DNA of 25,040 nucleotides from NCBI GenBank assembly GCA_937948705.1, contig CALECF010000139.1:1-25040 (forward strand). Reading direction: 5' to 3'. The position numbers were made by a program, and so were the translations under genes. The notes beneath the pieces were generated by a model, which saw nothing but the letters and a program-made list of their open reading frames with translations, was not told where the DNA came from and searched no databases. This document shows, piece by piece, positions 15,544 to 22,867 of this stretch. Source of the stretch: an uncultured Anaerosolibacter sp. (GTDB lineage: Bacteria; Bacillota_A; Clostridia; Peptostreptococcales; Thermotaleaceae). Each line of letters opens with the position of its first letter. The first letter of the stretch is position 1.

Positions 15544-16393
15544 ATAAAATCAACATTAGTTCTCTCATTATTTTGGCAGCCACTGCTGTTGAAACACCAG
15601 AAGGATCATAATCAGGTGCAAGTTCAACCACATCAGCTCCTACAATATTAAGTCCTTCTAAGGTCTTCAAAATATTTAGCATATCCTGAAATGAGATACC
15701 ACCTGGTTCTGGTGTACCTGTTCCAGGGAATATAGAGGGATCCAATATATCTAGATCTATCGTTACATATACAGGCTTGTCTTTTATTTTCTCTACAACA
15801 TCCTTGAGTTTATCATATCCAAACTTGTTAATAAATGTATGCCCATCTTTCTCAGCCCAGGCAAATTCTTCCTTTAGACCAGAACGGATCCCAAACTGGA
15901 ATATTCTATCATCTCCAAGAAAATTCCAAATCTGCTTGATGACAGTTGCATGGGATAACTCCTCGCCCATGTAATCCCCACGCAAATCTGTGTGAGCGTC
16001 AAAATGGAGTATGACTAAATCTTTGTGTTTTTCAAACATTGCGGTAACTACAGGAAGCGTTACAAGATGCTCTCCACCAATCATCAATGGTTTCTTATTG
16101 CTATTGACAATATGGCTGGCATATTCTTTAATAGCATCTAATACAGCATACTTGTTACCGAAAATAAGATCTATATCGCCCGCATCGTGAATTTTATAAT
16201 CTTCTAGATCCCGATCTAAGTATGGACTATAAGTCTCTAATCCATAGGAATCAATTCGAATTTTATTTGGTGCAAATCTTGAACCTGGTCTATATGAGCA
16301 TGTACCATCGAAGGGAGCCCCAAAGATGACTACATCACTTTCTTCGAAGGATTTATCGCAACCAATAAAACAATATCTATTAAAGAGCTCCAT
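15542..16393 (-). CDS. speB: Agmatinase / ureohydrolase family protein
   Basis: 283 aa from the ATG at 16393; a TTG at 16399 is also in frame, but AAAGGAG (16404-16410) is better spaced for the ATG (10 nt against 4). Ureohydrolase manganese ligands are present: H109 in GGEHLVTLP, D132-x-H134-x-D136 in HFDAHTDLRGDY, and D213/D215 in TIDLDILDPS, with the family motif PGTGTPEPGG. It should hydrolyse agmatine to putrescine and urea in polyamine synthesis. It overlaps the end of speE by 14 nt, so the two are translationally coupled; putrescine made here is the SpeE substrate. Arginine decarboxylase (speA) is not in the window. Arginase activity cannot be excluded from sequence, but the speE linkage argues for agmatinase. 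Confidence 0.92.
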   Translation of the reverse strand: MELFNRYCFIGCDKSFEESDVVIFGAPFDGTCSYRPGSRFAPNKIRIDSYGLETYSPYLDRDLEDYKIHDAGDIDLIFGNKYAVLDAIKEYASHIVNSNKKPLMIGGEHLVTLPVVTAMFEKHKDLVILHFDAHTDLRGDYMGEELSHATVIKQIWNFLGDDRIFQFGIRSGLKEEFAWAEKDGHTFINKFGYDKLKDVVEKIKDKPVYVTIDLDILDPSIFPGTGTPEPGGISFQDMLNILKTLEGLNIVGADVVELAPDYDPSGVSTAVAAKIMRELMLIL

Positions 16394-17234
16394 TATCAAT
16401 TTTCTCCTTTACATAGCTAGGCAATGCAAAGCAACCTTTGTGAAGTTCTGTATTATAATACTTTGTCTTAATTCCTGATTCGTTCCATTCTGCTTCTTTC
16501 AAATCTTGAATTGGGTGGAATTTCTTTGATGCAAAATTGAACAACCAGTATCCACCTGGATAAGTTGGAATGTTGGCTTGATACACATGAACGATTGGAA
16601 ACATCTTCTTAAGCTTTTTGTTAGAGCTAATACCCACTTCAAAAAACTTTTCATAAACAGGTGTTTCATTTTGATTAATTAGGATGCCATCTTCAGTAAG
16701 TGCCTTATAGCAATTGTTGTAAAACTCAGTAGTAAATAAACCTTCACCAGGTCCTATTGGATCTGTTGAATCAATAAGTATTAGATCATAGATATTCTCT
16801 TTACCTTGAATAAATTTAATGCCGTCCTCATAAAGAACCGTAACTCTAGGGTTATCTACCTCACAGGAAACAGCAGGAAAATACTTTCTAGATGCATCAA
16901 CAACTAATTTATCAATTTCAACCATATCTACATGCTTAATATTTGGGTATCTCATAAGCTCACGAACTGTACCGCCATCGCCGCCGCCAATCACCAAGAC
17001 ATTCTTTACATTAGGATTCACAGCCATAGAAATATGTACAATCATATCATGGTAGACAAATTCGTCTTTTTCTGTAACCATGACAAGCCCATCTAATGTC
17101 ATTAGCTTGCCATATTCGTAAGTATCGAGAATATCAAGCTTTTGGAATTCACTTTCCCCAGAAAACAAGTGCTCCTTTACCCGTAAAGAAAACCTCACAT
17201 CATCTGTATGTTCTTCAGTATACCAAAATTCCAT
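16380..17234 (-). CDS. speE: Spermidine synthase
   Basis: 284 aa, ATG at 17234 behind AAGGAGG on the minus strand (about 17243-17249). It begins MEFWYTEEHTDDVRFSLRV as in B. subtilis SpeE. The SAM-type Rossmann motif VLVIGGGDGGTVRELMRYP is at about 85-103 and the catalytic-loop motif IDSTDPIGPGEGLF at about 159-172. It transfers the aminopropyl group of decarboxylated SAM to putrescine, giving spermidine. First gene of the speE-speB operon, with a well-formed promoter and a stem-loop at the predicted mRNA 5' end. SAM decarboxylase (speD) is not in view. Identification strong. Confidence 0.95.
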   Translation of the reverse strand: MEFWYTEEHTDDVRFSLRVKEHLFSGESEFQKLDILDTYEYGKLMTLDGLVMVTEKDEFVYHDMIVHISMAVNPNVKNVLVIGGGDGGTVRELMRYPNIKHVDMVEIDKLVVDASRKYFPAVSCEVDNPRVTVLYEDGIKFIQGKENIYDLILIDSTDPIGPGEGLFTTEFYNNCYKALTEDGILINQNETPVYEKFFEVGISSNKKLKKMFPIVHVYQANIPTYPGGYWLFNFASKKFHPIQDLKEAEWNESGIKTKYYNTELHKGCFALPSYVKEKIDNGAL

Positions 17235-17271
17235 ATTACATTCCTCCTTAGAATTTATTTGTTTTACATAA

Positions 17272-17302
17272 ATAAAGATGGGAATTATTCTCCCACCTTT
17301 AT
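17272..17302 (-). promoter_or_regulatory. Stem-loop at the predicted 5' end of the speE-speB mRNA
   Basis: Read on the minus strand, ATAAAGGTGGGA (from 17302 down to 17291) pairs with TCCCATCTTTAT (17283 to 17272) around a 7-nt loop; the only non-Watson-Crick pair is a G-U that is a mismatch in plus-strand RNA. The asymmetry shows that the stem is meant for speE-direction RNA. No strong T-tract follows. It could protect the 5' end or act as an attenuator. Confidence 0.55.
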
Positions 17303-17307
17303 ATTTA

Positions 17308-17337
17308 ATTGTACACCAAGGAAAGGCGAAAAATCAA
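17308..17337 (-). promoter_or_regulatory. Probable sigmaA promoter of speE-speB
   Basis: On the minus strand TTGATT (17337-17332), an 18-nt spacer and TACAAT (17313-17308). The start point would be near 17301, at the base of the stem-loop listed separately, giving a leader of about 67 nt. Confidence 0.6.
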
Positions 17338-17530
17338 TATCACAATTATGACAATACAGGACTATAAATTCTAACATTTACTCCCTTATGTATTCAATAT
17401 AACCATTTTTCGATCTTTTAATCGTTCAGTTTACACATATTAAATATAAACTAAATAATTAAAATGTCAATGATTTTTTTAAACTTTAAAATAATCTTAT
17501 CAGAAGACCACGCTTTCTAAGTATAATTAG

Positions 17531-17560
17531 GTTTACTTTTTATAATTATTGGAAAAAATA
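17531..17560 (+). promoter_or_regulatory. Candidate sigmaF/sigmaG (forespore) promoter of ytfI-ytfJ
   Basis: GTTTA (17531-17535), a 15-nt spacer, then GGAAAAAATA (17551-17560), matching GYWTA and GGNNANAHTR at every position. The start point would be near 17566, 26 nt before the TTG start at 17592. B. subtilis ytfJ is known to be forespore-expressed. Confidence 0.55.
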
Positions 17561-17591
17561 TACTTGTCAAAGCATGAGTGAGGTGAAGTTT

Positions 17592-18254
17592 TTGCATATT
17601 TTTTTATGGATATTCGTAATTTTTGTTACCCTTGTTACAATTATCATGTTTACATCTGTTATTGTGGAATTTCAGATTCTAAAAGATAAAACCAATGACA
17701 AAATAATCATTCATATCAAAGCGCTCTTTGGACTAATCCAATATCAGTTTGAAATCCCTTTGTTAGATTTGATTCATAACAAGAAAGGTAAGCTAGCTTT
17801 AGAAGTTGATGAGGAAGTCAAGGGTGAACAGTCTGAGGATTTACTCCAGGAAAAGAAACAGTTATTTAATTTATTTCAAATGCAAGAAATTCAAGATAGA
17901 ATAGCCCAGCTTTATAACCAATACTTTGATATTGCCAATTATATTCGCAAAAAAATCCTACTTAGAAAATTAGAGTGGGAGACGGAGTTTGGTACTGGAG
18001 ACGCCGCTATTACAGGAATACTTTCTGGTATTTTATGGGGAATCAAAGGAAATCTTTTTACAATTCTCAAAATACATCTACGATCCCATAAAATCTCCTT
18101 TAATATCATTCCTTATTTTGACAAAGAACTATTTAAGACCTATGTTCATTGCATAATTCAACTTAAAATAGGCCATGCTATAATTGCATCAATAAAAACT
18201 TTATACTTATACTTTAAACGAGGTGATAAAGAAAATGTCAAATCATCCAATTGA
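17592..18254 (+). CDS. ytfI: DUF2953 family sporulation-associated membrane protein (YtfI-like)
   Basis: 220 aa from a TTG at 17592, chosen because GAGGTG (17580-17585) lies 6 nt before it; the in-frame ATG at 17574 has no ribosome-binding site and would leave almost no leader from the predicted promoter. An N-terminal membrane segment (FLWIFVIFVTLVTIIMFTSVIV) is followed by a basic and acidic mixed region, and then WETEFGTGDAAITGILSGILWGIKG, which is the DUF2953 hallmark. In B. subtilis ytfI lies directly before ytfJ, as here. Biochemical role unknown; probably acts in the forespore membrane. The last 20 nt overlap ytfJ. Confidence 0.85.
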   Translation: MHIFLWIFVIFVTLVTIIMFTSVIVEFQILKDKTNDKIIIHIKALFGLIQYQFEIPLLDLIHNKKGKLALEVDEEVKGEQSEDLLQEKKQLFNLFQMQEIQDRIAQLYNQYFDIANYIRKKILLRKLEWETEFGTGDAAITGILSGILWGIKGNLFTILKIHLRSHKISFNIIPYFDKELFKTYVHCIIQLKIGHAIIASIKTLYLYFKRGDKENVKSSN

Positions 18255-18684
18255 AGCCTTAATGAAAACTACCATGGAGAGCTTAAAAGATATGGTGGAT
18301 GTAAACACGATAGTAGGCGACCCTGTAGAAACACCTGATGGCACAGTGATCATCCCTATATCCCGCGTTTCTTTTGGCTTTGCATCCGGTGGTGGAGAGT
18401 ATACTGCTATGAAAGATGGAAATTCAGGTAGAACTTCTGATAACTCCGATACGCTTCCCTTTGCAGGTGGAACAGGTGCTGGCGTATCAGTACAACCTGT
18501 AGCCTTTATGGTAGTAGGAAATGGACACATGAAGCTTTTGCCAGTTGACCAAAACGCAACAATCGTAGATAGTATCATTGATTTTGCTCCTAAACTACTT
18601 GATAAAATCCAATCTATGAGTGAAAGCAGAAATGACAGCAAAGCTAAAAAACAAAACAATGAAAAGGAAATCATTATTGAGTAA
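18235..18684 (+). CDS. ytfJ: Spore protein YtfJ / GerW
   Basis: 149 aa from ATG 18235, preceded by GAGGTGA at 18220-18226; a GTG at 18223 in frame is part of that site. It begins SNHPIEALMKTTMESLKDMVDVNTIVGDPV, the diagnostic YtfJ N-terminus, and has the glycine-rich centre SFGFASGGGEY and FAGGTGAGVSVQPVAFMVV. In B. subtilis YtfJ (GerW) is a spore protein needed for germination with some nutrients. The gene overlaps the end of ytfI and shares its candidate sigmaF/G promoter. A good terminator closes the operon. Confidence 0.94.
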   Translation: MSNHPIEALMKTTMESLKDMVDVNTIVGDPVETPDGTVIIPISRVSFGFASGGGEYTAMKDGNSGRTSDNSDTLPFAGGTGAGVSVQPVAFMVVGNGHMKLLPVDQNATIVDSIIDFAPKLLDKIQSMSESRNDSKAKKQNNEKEIIIE

Positions 18685-18714
18685 AGAGCGATGACCATCG
18701 CTCTTTATTTTATG
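18682..18714 (+). terminator. Rho-independent terminator of ytfI-ytfJ
   Basis: TAAAGAGCGAT (18682-18692) pairs with ATCGCTCTTTA (18697-18707) around the loop GACC, then TTTTATG. The left arm includes the TAA of ytfJ. Confidence 0.85.
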
Positions 18715-18743
18715 TACCCTTACTTAGTTGTCCGAATGGATGA

Positions 18744-18772
18744 TTGAAAGAATCTGTAAGGAAGTATACAAT
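18744..18772 (+). promoter_or_regulatory. Probable sigmaA promoter of the MazG-like gene
   Basis: TTGAAA (18744-18749), a 17-nt spacer, TACAAT (18767-18772). A second TATAAT at 18778-18783 lacks a -35 partner. The leader would be about 48 nt. Confidence 0.5.
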
Positions 18773-18826
18773 ATAGATATAATCTAATATTCATTTTAGA
18801 AAAGGCATTCTAAGGGGGTACGTTAG

Positions 18827-19225
18827 TTGGAAATTAAGGAAGCCGTAGAGCTTATTTGGAACAATAGAAAATACATCACCGATGATCCCAAAAAAACCAT
18901 AAGTCATTTAAATGAAGAAGTGGCTGAATCCATGAAAGCATTGATGAAAGGGGATACCAACAAAGCCAAAAGAGAACTTGAAGATGCTCTTTCATGTCTT
19001 TTTATTGCCCTGAAAGTTATGAATGTGGACATCGAGGAAGCGATATATAACCAAATTCAGCAAATGAAGAGACGAAATGAAAAGTATATGATTATAAGAA
19101 AAGATAAAGTTGAGATTTTCGTCAATGATGTACTCAAGGGTGGTTGGTCTATTTGGAGTGAAGAAGATCTAAAAGAAGCAGAAAAAATAGCTAAAGAATT
19201 CGGATGTGAGATCGTCAATGAATAG
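18827..19225 (+). CDS. MazG-like nucleotide pyrophosphohydrolase-related protein
   Basis: 132 aa with a TTG start at 18827 and GGGGG at 18814-18818. Residues about 1-85 are helical and carry the MazG-type metal-binding pattern: EExxE in LNEEVAESMKAL and ExxD in ELEDALSCLFIAL. This all-alpha fold usually hydrolyses NTPs or dNTPs to monophosphates, cleaning up aberrant nucleotides. The last 45 residues (from EKYMIIRKDKVEIFVND on, including GGWSIWSEEDLKEAEKIAKEFG) are not part of the usual domain and resemble a small alpha/beta appendage. It lies 95 nt before the second dac gene. Family likely, substrate unknown. Confidence 0.72.
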   Translation: MEIKEAVELIWNNRKYITDDPKKTISHLNEEVAESMKALMKGDTNKAKRELEDALSCLFIALKVMNVDIEEAIYNQIQQMKRRNEKYMIIRKDKVEIFVNDVLKGGWSIWSEEDLKEAEKIAKEFGCEIVNE

Positions 19226-19238
19226 ATAGTACACTTGG

Positions 19239-19307
19239 TTATTAAGATCATTTTTCTGCATTATTTTCTTAAATTAAGAAAATACTAAGAAAGAATGATC
19301 TTAATAA
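19239..19307 (+). repeat. Nested inverted repeat in front of the second dac gene
   Basis: Outer arms TTATTAAGATCATT (19239-19252) and AATGATCTTAATAA (19294-19307) are exact complements; inside them ATTTTCTTAA (19263-19272) and TTAAGAAAAT (19274-19283) also match exactly. No T-tract follows the outer arm, and the ribosome-binding site GGAGTGATG begins 3 nt later. It could be a terminator of the MazG-like gene in altered form, a leader structure or an operator. Confidence 0.65.
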
Positions 19308-19320
19308 ATGGAGTGATGAA

Positions 19321-20430
19321 ATGAATAAATCCTTTTTATCGGTTTTTTTAACGTCAATCATGATATTTTACATGTCTACTTTTATCGTCCATGGGGAAGG
19401 TCCAAATATTTCAGCACCAAGTGCCATTGTTATGGATGTTCAAACAGGCAGGGTTTTGTATGCTAAGAATATCCACGGAAAGAAGCCCATGGCTAGTACC
19501 ACTAAAATTATGACTGCTCTGTTAGCCATAGAACATTCATCTCCTGATACCGTTGTAAAAATTCCAAAAGAGGCTGTCGGTGTAGAGGGTTCTTCTATAT
19601 ACCTTCAGAATGATGAAAAGGTAACAATGGAGGATTTGGTCTATGGTCTCATGCTTCGTTCTGGGAATGACTCCGCAGTAGCGATCGCCAGTCACATTTC
19701 TGGCTCTGTGGAAGAATTCAGTGAGTTAATGAATCGACGGTCTAAAGAATTGGGTGCAAATAATACAAATTTCACCAATCCCCATGGACTGCACAATGAT
19801 CAACATTATACAACAGCTTATGACTTAGGACTGATCGCTAGACAGGCACTTCTTAATAAGCAATTTAAGAAGGTTGTCTCAACCAAATTATGGACAGCAG
19901 ATCGAGAAGGTTTTAAGTACTTTTATAATAAGAATAAGACCTTAACACAATATGAAGGCGGAGATGGTGTTAAAACAGGATTTACCAAGAAAGCTGGTCG
20001 ATGTTTGGTAACCTCTGCCACCAAAAATGGTATGCAGCTAGTCACAGTTGTACTAAATGCCCCAAACTGGTTTCAAGATAGCTATAATCTACTAGATTAT
20101 GCATTTGATAGGTATGGCGCTTATCCTATCACCCTTCAAGATGCCTACTTGAAATCTATTTCTGTCAAGAATGGAAAGAAATCACAAACTGCAATTGTAT
20201 CCAGAGAAAATGTGATTATACCCGTTACTGAGGAAGAAAAGAATAAGGTAATGTCTGTTATTGATGTTGATGAAATGGTGGAAGCACCGGTTTCTAGAAA
20301 TATGAAGATTGGAAAAATCAAGGTTTACATTGATGGCAAACTGTTATATACAACAGATTTATTTACCCGAGAAGATATTGAAAAGAAAGATTTTAAGGAT
20401 AAAGTGAATGATTTTATTCAACGAAAATAA
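19321..20430 (+). CDS. D-alanyl-D-alanine carboxypeptidase (second paralogue, DacB position)
   Basis: 369 aa, ATG at 19321 with GGAGTGATG just upstream. Signal peptide at about 1-25 (FLSVFLTSIMIFYMSTFIVHG). Motifs of the PBP5-type D,D-carboxypeptidases: S59-T-T-K62, S114-G-N116 and K218-T-G220, then the C-terminal beta domain. It should trim pentapeptides in cell-wall or spore cortex peptidoglycan. By position (after scpA-scpB and before rluB) it matches B. subtilis dacB, the cortex carboxypeptidase, but motif spacing is equally compatible with DacF, so no symbol is assigned. It differs from the dacF at 12816 in the serine motif (STTK against SVTK) and SxN (SGN against SAN). Confidence 0.92.
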   Translation: MNKSFLSVFLTSIMIFYMSTFIVHGEGPNISAPSAIVMDVQTGRVLYAKNIHGKKPMASTTKIMTALLAIEHSSPDTVVKIPKEAVGVEGSSIYLQNDEKVTMEDLVYGLMLRSGNDSAVAIASHISGSVEEFSELMNRRSKELGANNTNFTNPHGLHNDQHYTTAYDLGLIARQALLNKQFKKVVSTKLWTADREGFKYFYNKNKTLTQYEGGDGVKTGFTKKAGRCLVTSATKNGMQLVTVVLNAPNWFQDSYNLLDYAFDRYGAYPITLQDAYLKSISVKNGKKSQTAIVSRENVIIPVTEEEKNKVMSVIDVDEMVEAPVSRNMKIGKIKVYIDGKLLYTTDLFTREDIEKKDFKDKVNDFIQRK

Positions 20431-20436
20431 TATTTC

Positions 20437-20478
20437 AAAGAATAACTATAGTCTTCTATTAGTTATTCTTTTTTCTTT
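20437..20478 (+). terminator. Rho-independent terminator of the second dac gene
   Basis: AAAGAATAACTA (20437-20448) pairs with TAGTTATTCTTT (20460-20471), then TTTCTTTC. It begins 7 nt after the stop codon. Confidence 0.8.
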
Positions 20479-20577
20479 CAGCTACTTATCATTCGGCTTA
20501 TGGATATGTAACACTTTTCTCCATTAAGAAATACCTTATTATTATAGGGTTTTATGCTTAATAAGGAGGGGTGCAGT

Positions 20578-21552
20578 TTGTCAAAAAATAAGAACGTGAC
20601 TTGTATAGATGCTGGAAGTGAATACTGCCCATGTTATTTAGCTGAAAGTGGCGAATGTATTACCTGCTCCCAACTGCAAGACAATGGTTTTTGTGACTGC
20701 AATTGGTCAGGTGTATGCATCTATCAAGAATATGCTTGGTGCGGAATGAAAAAAAAGACGCCCCGGGAAACTATTGAATCAGAGATTATTGAAAAAACAC
20801 AGCTGAGCGAACAACTATTGATATTAAAGATTCGTGTATCAAAAGCAATGGCAAGACAATTAATCCAACCAGGTTCTTATGTTTTTGTAAGAAATCCTGA
20901 AAAACCAAGTATTTTTGATGTGCCTATGTCGATTATGTCTGCAGACGATACAAAGGGTGAAATCGATATTGCTGTTCAAGTTTTAGGTGTAAAAACAAAA
21001 TCACTTATAACTTGCACGGACAAAATTTTAGTAAAAGGCCCCTATTGGAATGGCCTTATGGGATTTAGTGAGCTTAAAAATTTTGCGGATCAAGATGTAC
21101 TTGTTATCGGAAGGGGCATAGCTTTGGCGCCAGCAGTGCTTACTATTAAGTATCTATTGCACCACAAAAACAGAGTTACTTTTATTATTGATCAAGGAAA
21201 GACAGGTTCACAATTCATTGATGACCATATTTCAGAATTTAAAATTGATAAACATTATTTAAATCTTCGTTCACCAGAAGGTTTGAAGGGTATGAATCAA
21301 ATTCTATCTAAAGGAAATTATAGTCTCGTCTATAGTGGGGGTTCTGATTTGCTTCATCAAGGGATTAAAAGTCAGTTAGAAAGTACGAATCATCCTGCTA
21401 AACTAGTAGCCATTAATAACCATGAATTATGCTGTGGTGAAGGCGTATGCGGTTCTTGTTCAACCTATACATTAGACGGAAAAAGAGTAAAAATGTGCAA
21501 ATCACAGATAGATATTGAAGAGATGATTGAAGGGGGAAATCTTAATGGCTAA
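20578..21552 (+). CDS. PyrK-like FAD/NAD- and [2Fe-2S]-binding electron-transfer protein with Cys-rich N-terminus
   Basis: 324 aa from a TTG at 20578 behind AAGGAGGGG (20563-20571); the in-frame ATG at 20554 would place that site inside the gene. Residues 9-55 contain nine cysteines (9, 17, 19, 27, 30, 39, 41, 47, 55) including CPC and CxxC pairs, an extra metal or Fe-S module. A ferredoxin-reductase-like region follows: flavin site in PGSYVFVRNP, then DVLVIGRGIALAPAV for the pyridine nucleotide. The C-terminus ends with C286-x4-C291-x2-C294-x12-C307, the [2Fe-2S] pattern of the dihydroorotate dehydrogenase subunit PyrK. No pyrD is nearby. Its stop overlaps the start of the GidA-like gene by 8 nt, so they probably form one enzyme. 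Likely passes electrons between NAD(P)H and that flavoprotein. Confidence 0.82.
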   Translation: MSKNKNVTCIDAGSEYCPCYLAESGECITCSQLQDNGFCDCNWSGVCIYQEYAWCGMKKKTPRETIESEIIEKTQLSEQLLILKIRVSKAMARQLIQPGSYVFVRNPEKPSIFDVPMSIMSADDTKGEIDIAVQVLGVKTKSLITCTDKILVKGPYWNGLMGFSELKNFADQDVLVIGRGIALAPAVLTIKYLLHHKNRVTFIIDQGKTGSQFIDDHISEFKIDKHYLNLRSPEGLKGMNQILSKGNYSLVYSGGSDLLHQGIKSQLESTNHPAKLVAINNHELCCGEGVCGSCSTYTLDGKRVKMCKSQIDIEEMIEGGNLNG

Positions 21553-22825
21553 AGTTGTGGTAGTAGGTGGTGGATGGGCAGGGGTTGCTGCAGCTATTAC
21601 TGCAAAAAAAGCTGGAGCCCATGTAACAATCCTTGAGAGAATGGATATTTTGCTAGGTCTCGGTAATGTAGGTGGGATCATGCGTAACAATGGGCGTTTT
21701 ACGGCAGCAGAAGAATGCAGCTTATTAGGTGCTCCAGAACTATTCGAAATTACAGATAAAGTATCTAGGCATACAGGTATTGATTTCCCAGGGCATAGCC
21801 ATGCTAGTCTATATGACGTGTGTAAAGTAGAACCTTTAGTAAGACAACTGATGGAAAAGATGGGCATAGAAGTACAATTGAGATCAAGGGCTGTAGAGGT
21901 AAAAAAGAATGATCAGAAGATAGAATCCATCTCTTTATTTAATGGTGAGGTGATTTCAGGAGACGTATTTATTGAAACCACTGGCTCTACAGGCTCCATG
22001 GGGAACTGTTTAAAATATGGAAACGGGTGTGCCATGTGTATTCTGAGGTGTCCTTCCTTTGGTCCTAGAATTAGCTTATGCCAAAAAGCTGGGGTAGAGG
22101 ATATCCTTGGAAAAAGAAGTGATGGCTCCTATGGCGCTTTTAGTGGATCCTGCAAATTGAATAAGGATTCTCTCAGTGCTGAAATTGTAAGAGAACTCAA
22201 TGAGAAAGGCGTGGTTGTACTCCCAGTTCCAAAGGAAGATGTGAATATGAAAAAGCTAGAAATGAAGGTATGTCAACAATATGCTCTAAGAGAATATGCT
22301 GAAAACCTCATTCTTCTTGACACAGGTCATGCAAAGCTTATGTCATCTTTTTATCCTTTGGATAAATTGCGACGTATTCCTGGTTTGGAAAATGCTAGAT
22401 ATGAAGACCCCTACTCAGGGGGAATAGGCAATTCCATAAGATATCTTTCTATTGCGCCTAGAGACAATCGTATGAAGATCCGTGGCATTGATAATATGTT
22501 CTGTGCAGGCGAAAAATCTGGACTTTTTGTTGGGCATACAGAGGCCATTGTTACAGGCAGCCTTGCTGGGCATAACAGTGTACGATTGATGAAAGGCATG
22601 GGACTTTTAGAACTACCTGTCAATTTAGCCTGCGGAGATCTTATCTCCTTTGCAAACGAAAGGATTCAAACAGAAGAAGGGTTAAGAACACGTTATACCT
22701 TTGCAGGTGCGGATTATTTCCAACGTATGAAAGACTTAAACTTATATACCACTGATCAATCAATACTAAAGTCAAAAATAGAAAAAATGAATTTATTGAA
22801 TATATTTGATGAAAGGTTAATTTAG
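21545..22825 (+). CDS. GidA-like FAD-dependent oxidoreductase of unknown substrate
   Basis: 426 aa from ATG 21545 (AGGGGG at 21531-21536). The FAD-binding Rossmann motif is VVVVGGGWAGVAAAITAKKAG (GGGWAG, 8-13), followed by an acidic residue in ILERMD. The C-terminal FAD motif IDNMFCAGEKSGLFVGHTEAIVTGSLAGHN resembles MnmG/TrmFO (GidA) enzymes, but the protein is shorter than MnmG and its middle differs. It carries a cysteine cluster C162-x2-C165-x3-C169 (GCAMCILRC) with C155 and C179 nearby, which could hold an Fe-S cluster or act as redox thiols. It overlaps the PyrK-like gene by 8 nt (ATGGCTAA). It is probably the substrate-oxidising or -reducing subunit of that pair. The mnmM gene nearby invites a tRNA link, but this is speculation. 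Confidence 0.78.
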   Translation: MAKVVVVGGGWAGVAAAITAKKAGAHVTILERMDILLGLGNVGGIMRNNGRFTAAEECSLLGAPELFEITDKVSRHTGIDFPGHSHASLYDVCKVEPLVRQLMEKMGIEVQLRSRAVEVKKNDQKIESISLFNGEVISGDVFIETTGSTGSMGNCLKYGNGCAMCILRCPSFGPRISLCQKAGVEDILGKRSDGSYGAFSGSCKLNKDSLSAEIVRELNEKGVVVLPVPKEDVNMKKLEMKVCQQYALREYAENLILLDTGHAKLMSSFYPLDKLRRIPGLENARYEDPYSGGIGNSIRYLSIAPRDNRMKIRGIDNMFCAGEKSGLFVGHTEAIVTGSLAGHNSVRLMKGMGLLELPVNLACGDLISFANERIQTEEGLRTRYTFAGADYFQRMKDLNLYTTDQSILKSKIEKMNLLNIFDERLI

Positions 22826-22835
22826 AATATATAAT
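22806..22835 (+). promoter_or_regulatory. Possible sigmaA promoter of rluB within the end of the upstream gene
   Basis: TTGATG (22806-22811), an 18-nt spacer, TATAAT (22830-22835). It overlaps the final codons of the GidA-like gene; the leader to the rluB start would be about 26 nt and would include AAGGAG. Confidence 0.42.
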
Positions 22836-22867
22836 ATACGTAGCTAAAGAAAAAGGAGTTGTTTTTG

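Larger units (their letters stand above)
17235..17591. other. Divergent intergenic region between speE and ytfI
   Basis: 357 nt holding the speE leader stem-loop and promoter on the minus strand and a forespore-type promoter on the plus strand (17531-17560). The stretch between about 17340 and 17520 is very AT-rich and shows no gene or clear repeat. Confidence 0.6.

Noticed and set aside
18243..18698. 151-codon minus-strand frame over ytfJ
   Set aside because: It is antisense to the highly conserved ytfJ and has low-complexity hydrophobic and proline-rich composition; most likely a shadow despite its length.
20578..21552. Calling the PyrK-like protein a dihydroorotate dehydrogenase subunit
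   Set aside because: No pyrD or other pyrimidine synthesis gene is adjacent, it is longer than PyrK because of the Cys-rich N-terminus, and it overlaps a GidA-like gene instead.
21502..21867. 121-codon minus-strand frame over the start of the GidA-like gene
   Set aside because: Overlaps the Rossmann-motif region of a convincing gene; its composition (PTLPRPS, AHPPPTTTT) is the antisense of glycine-rich codons.
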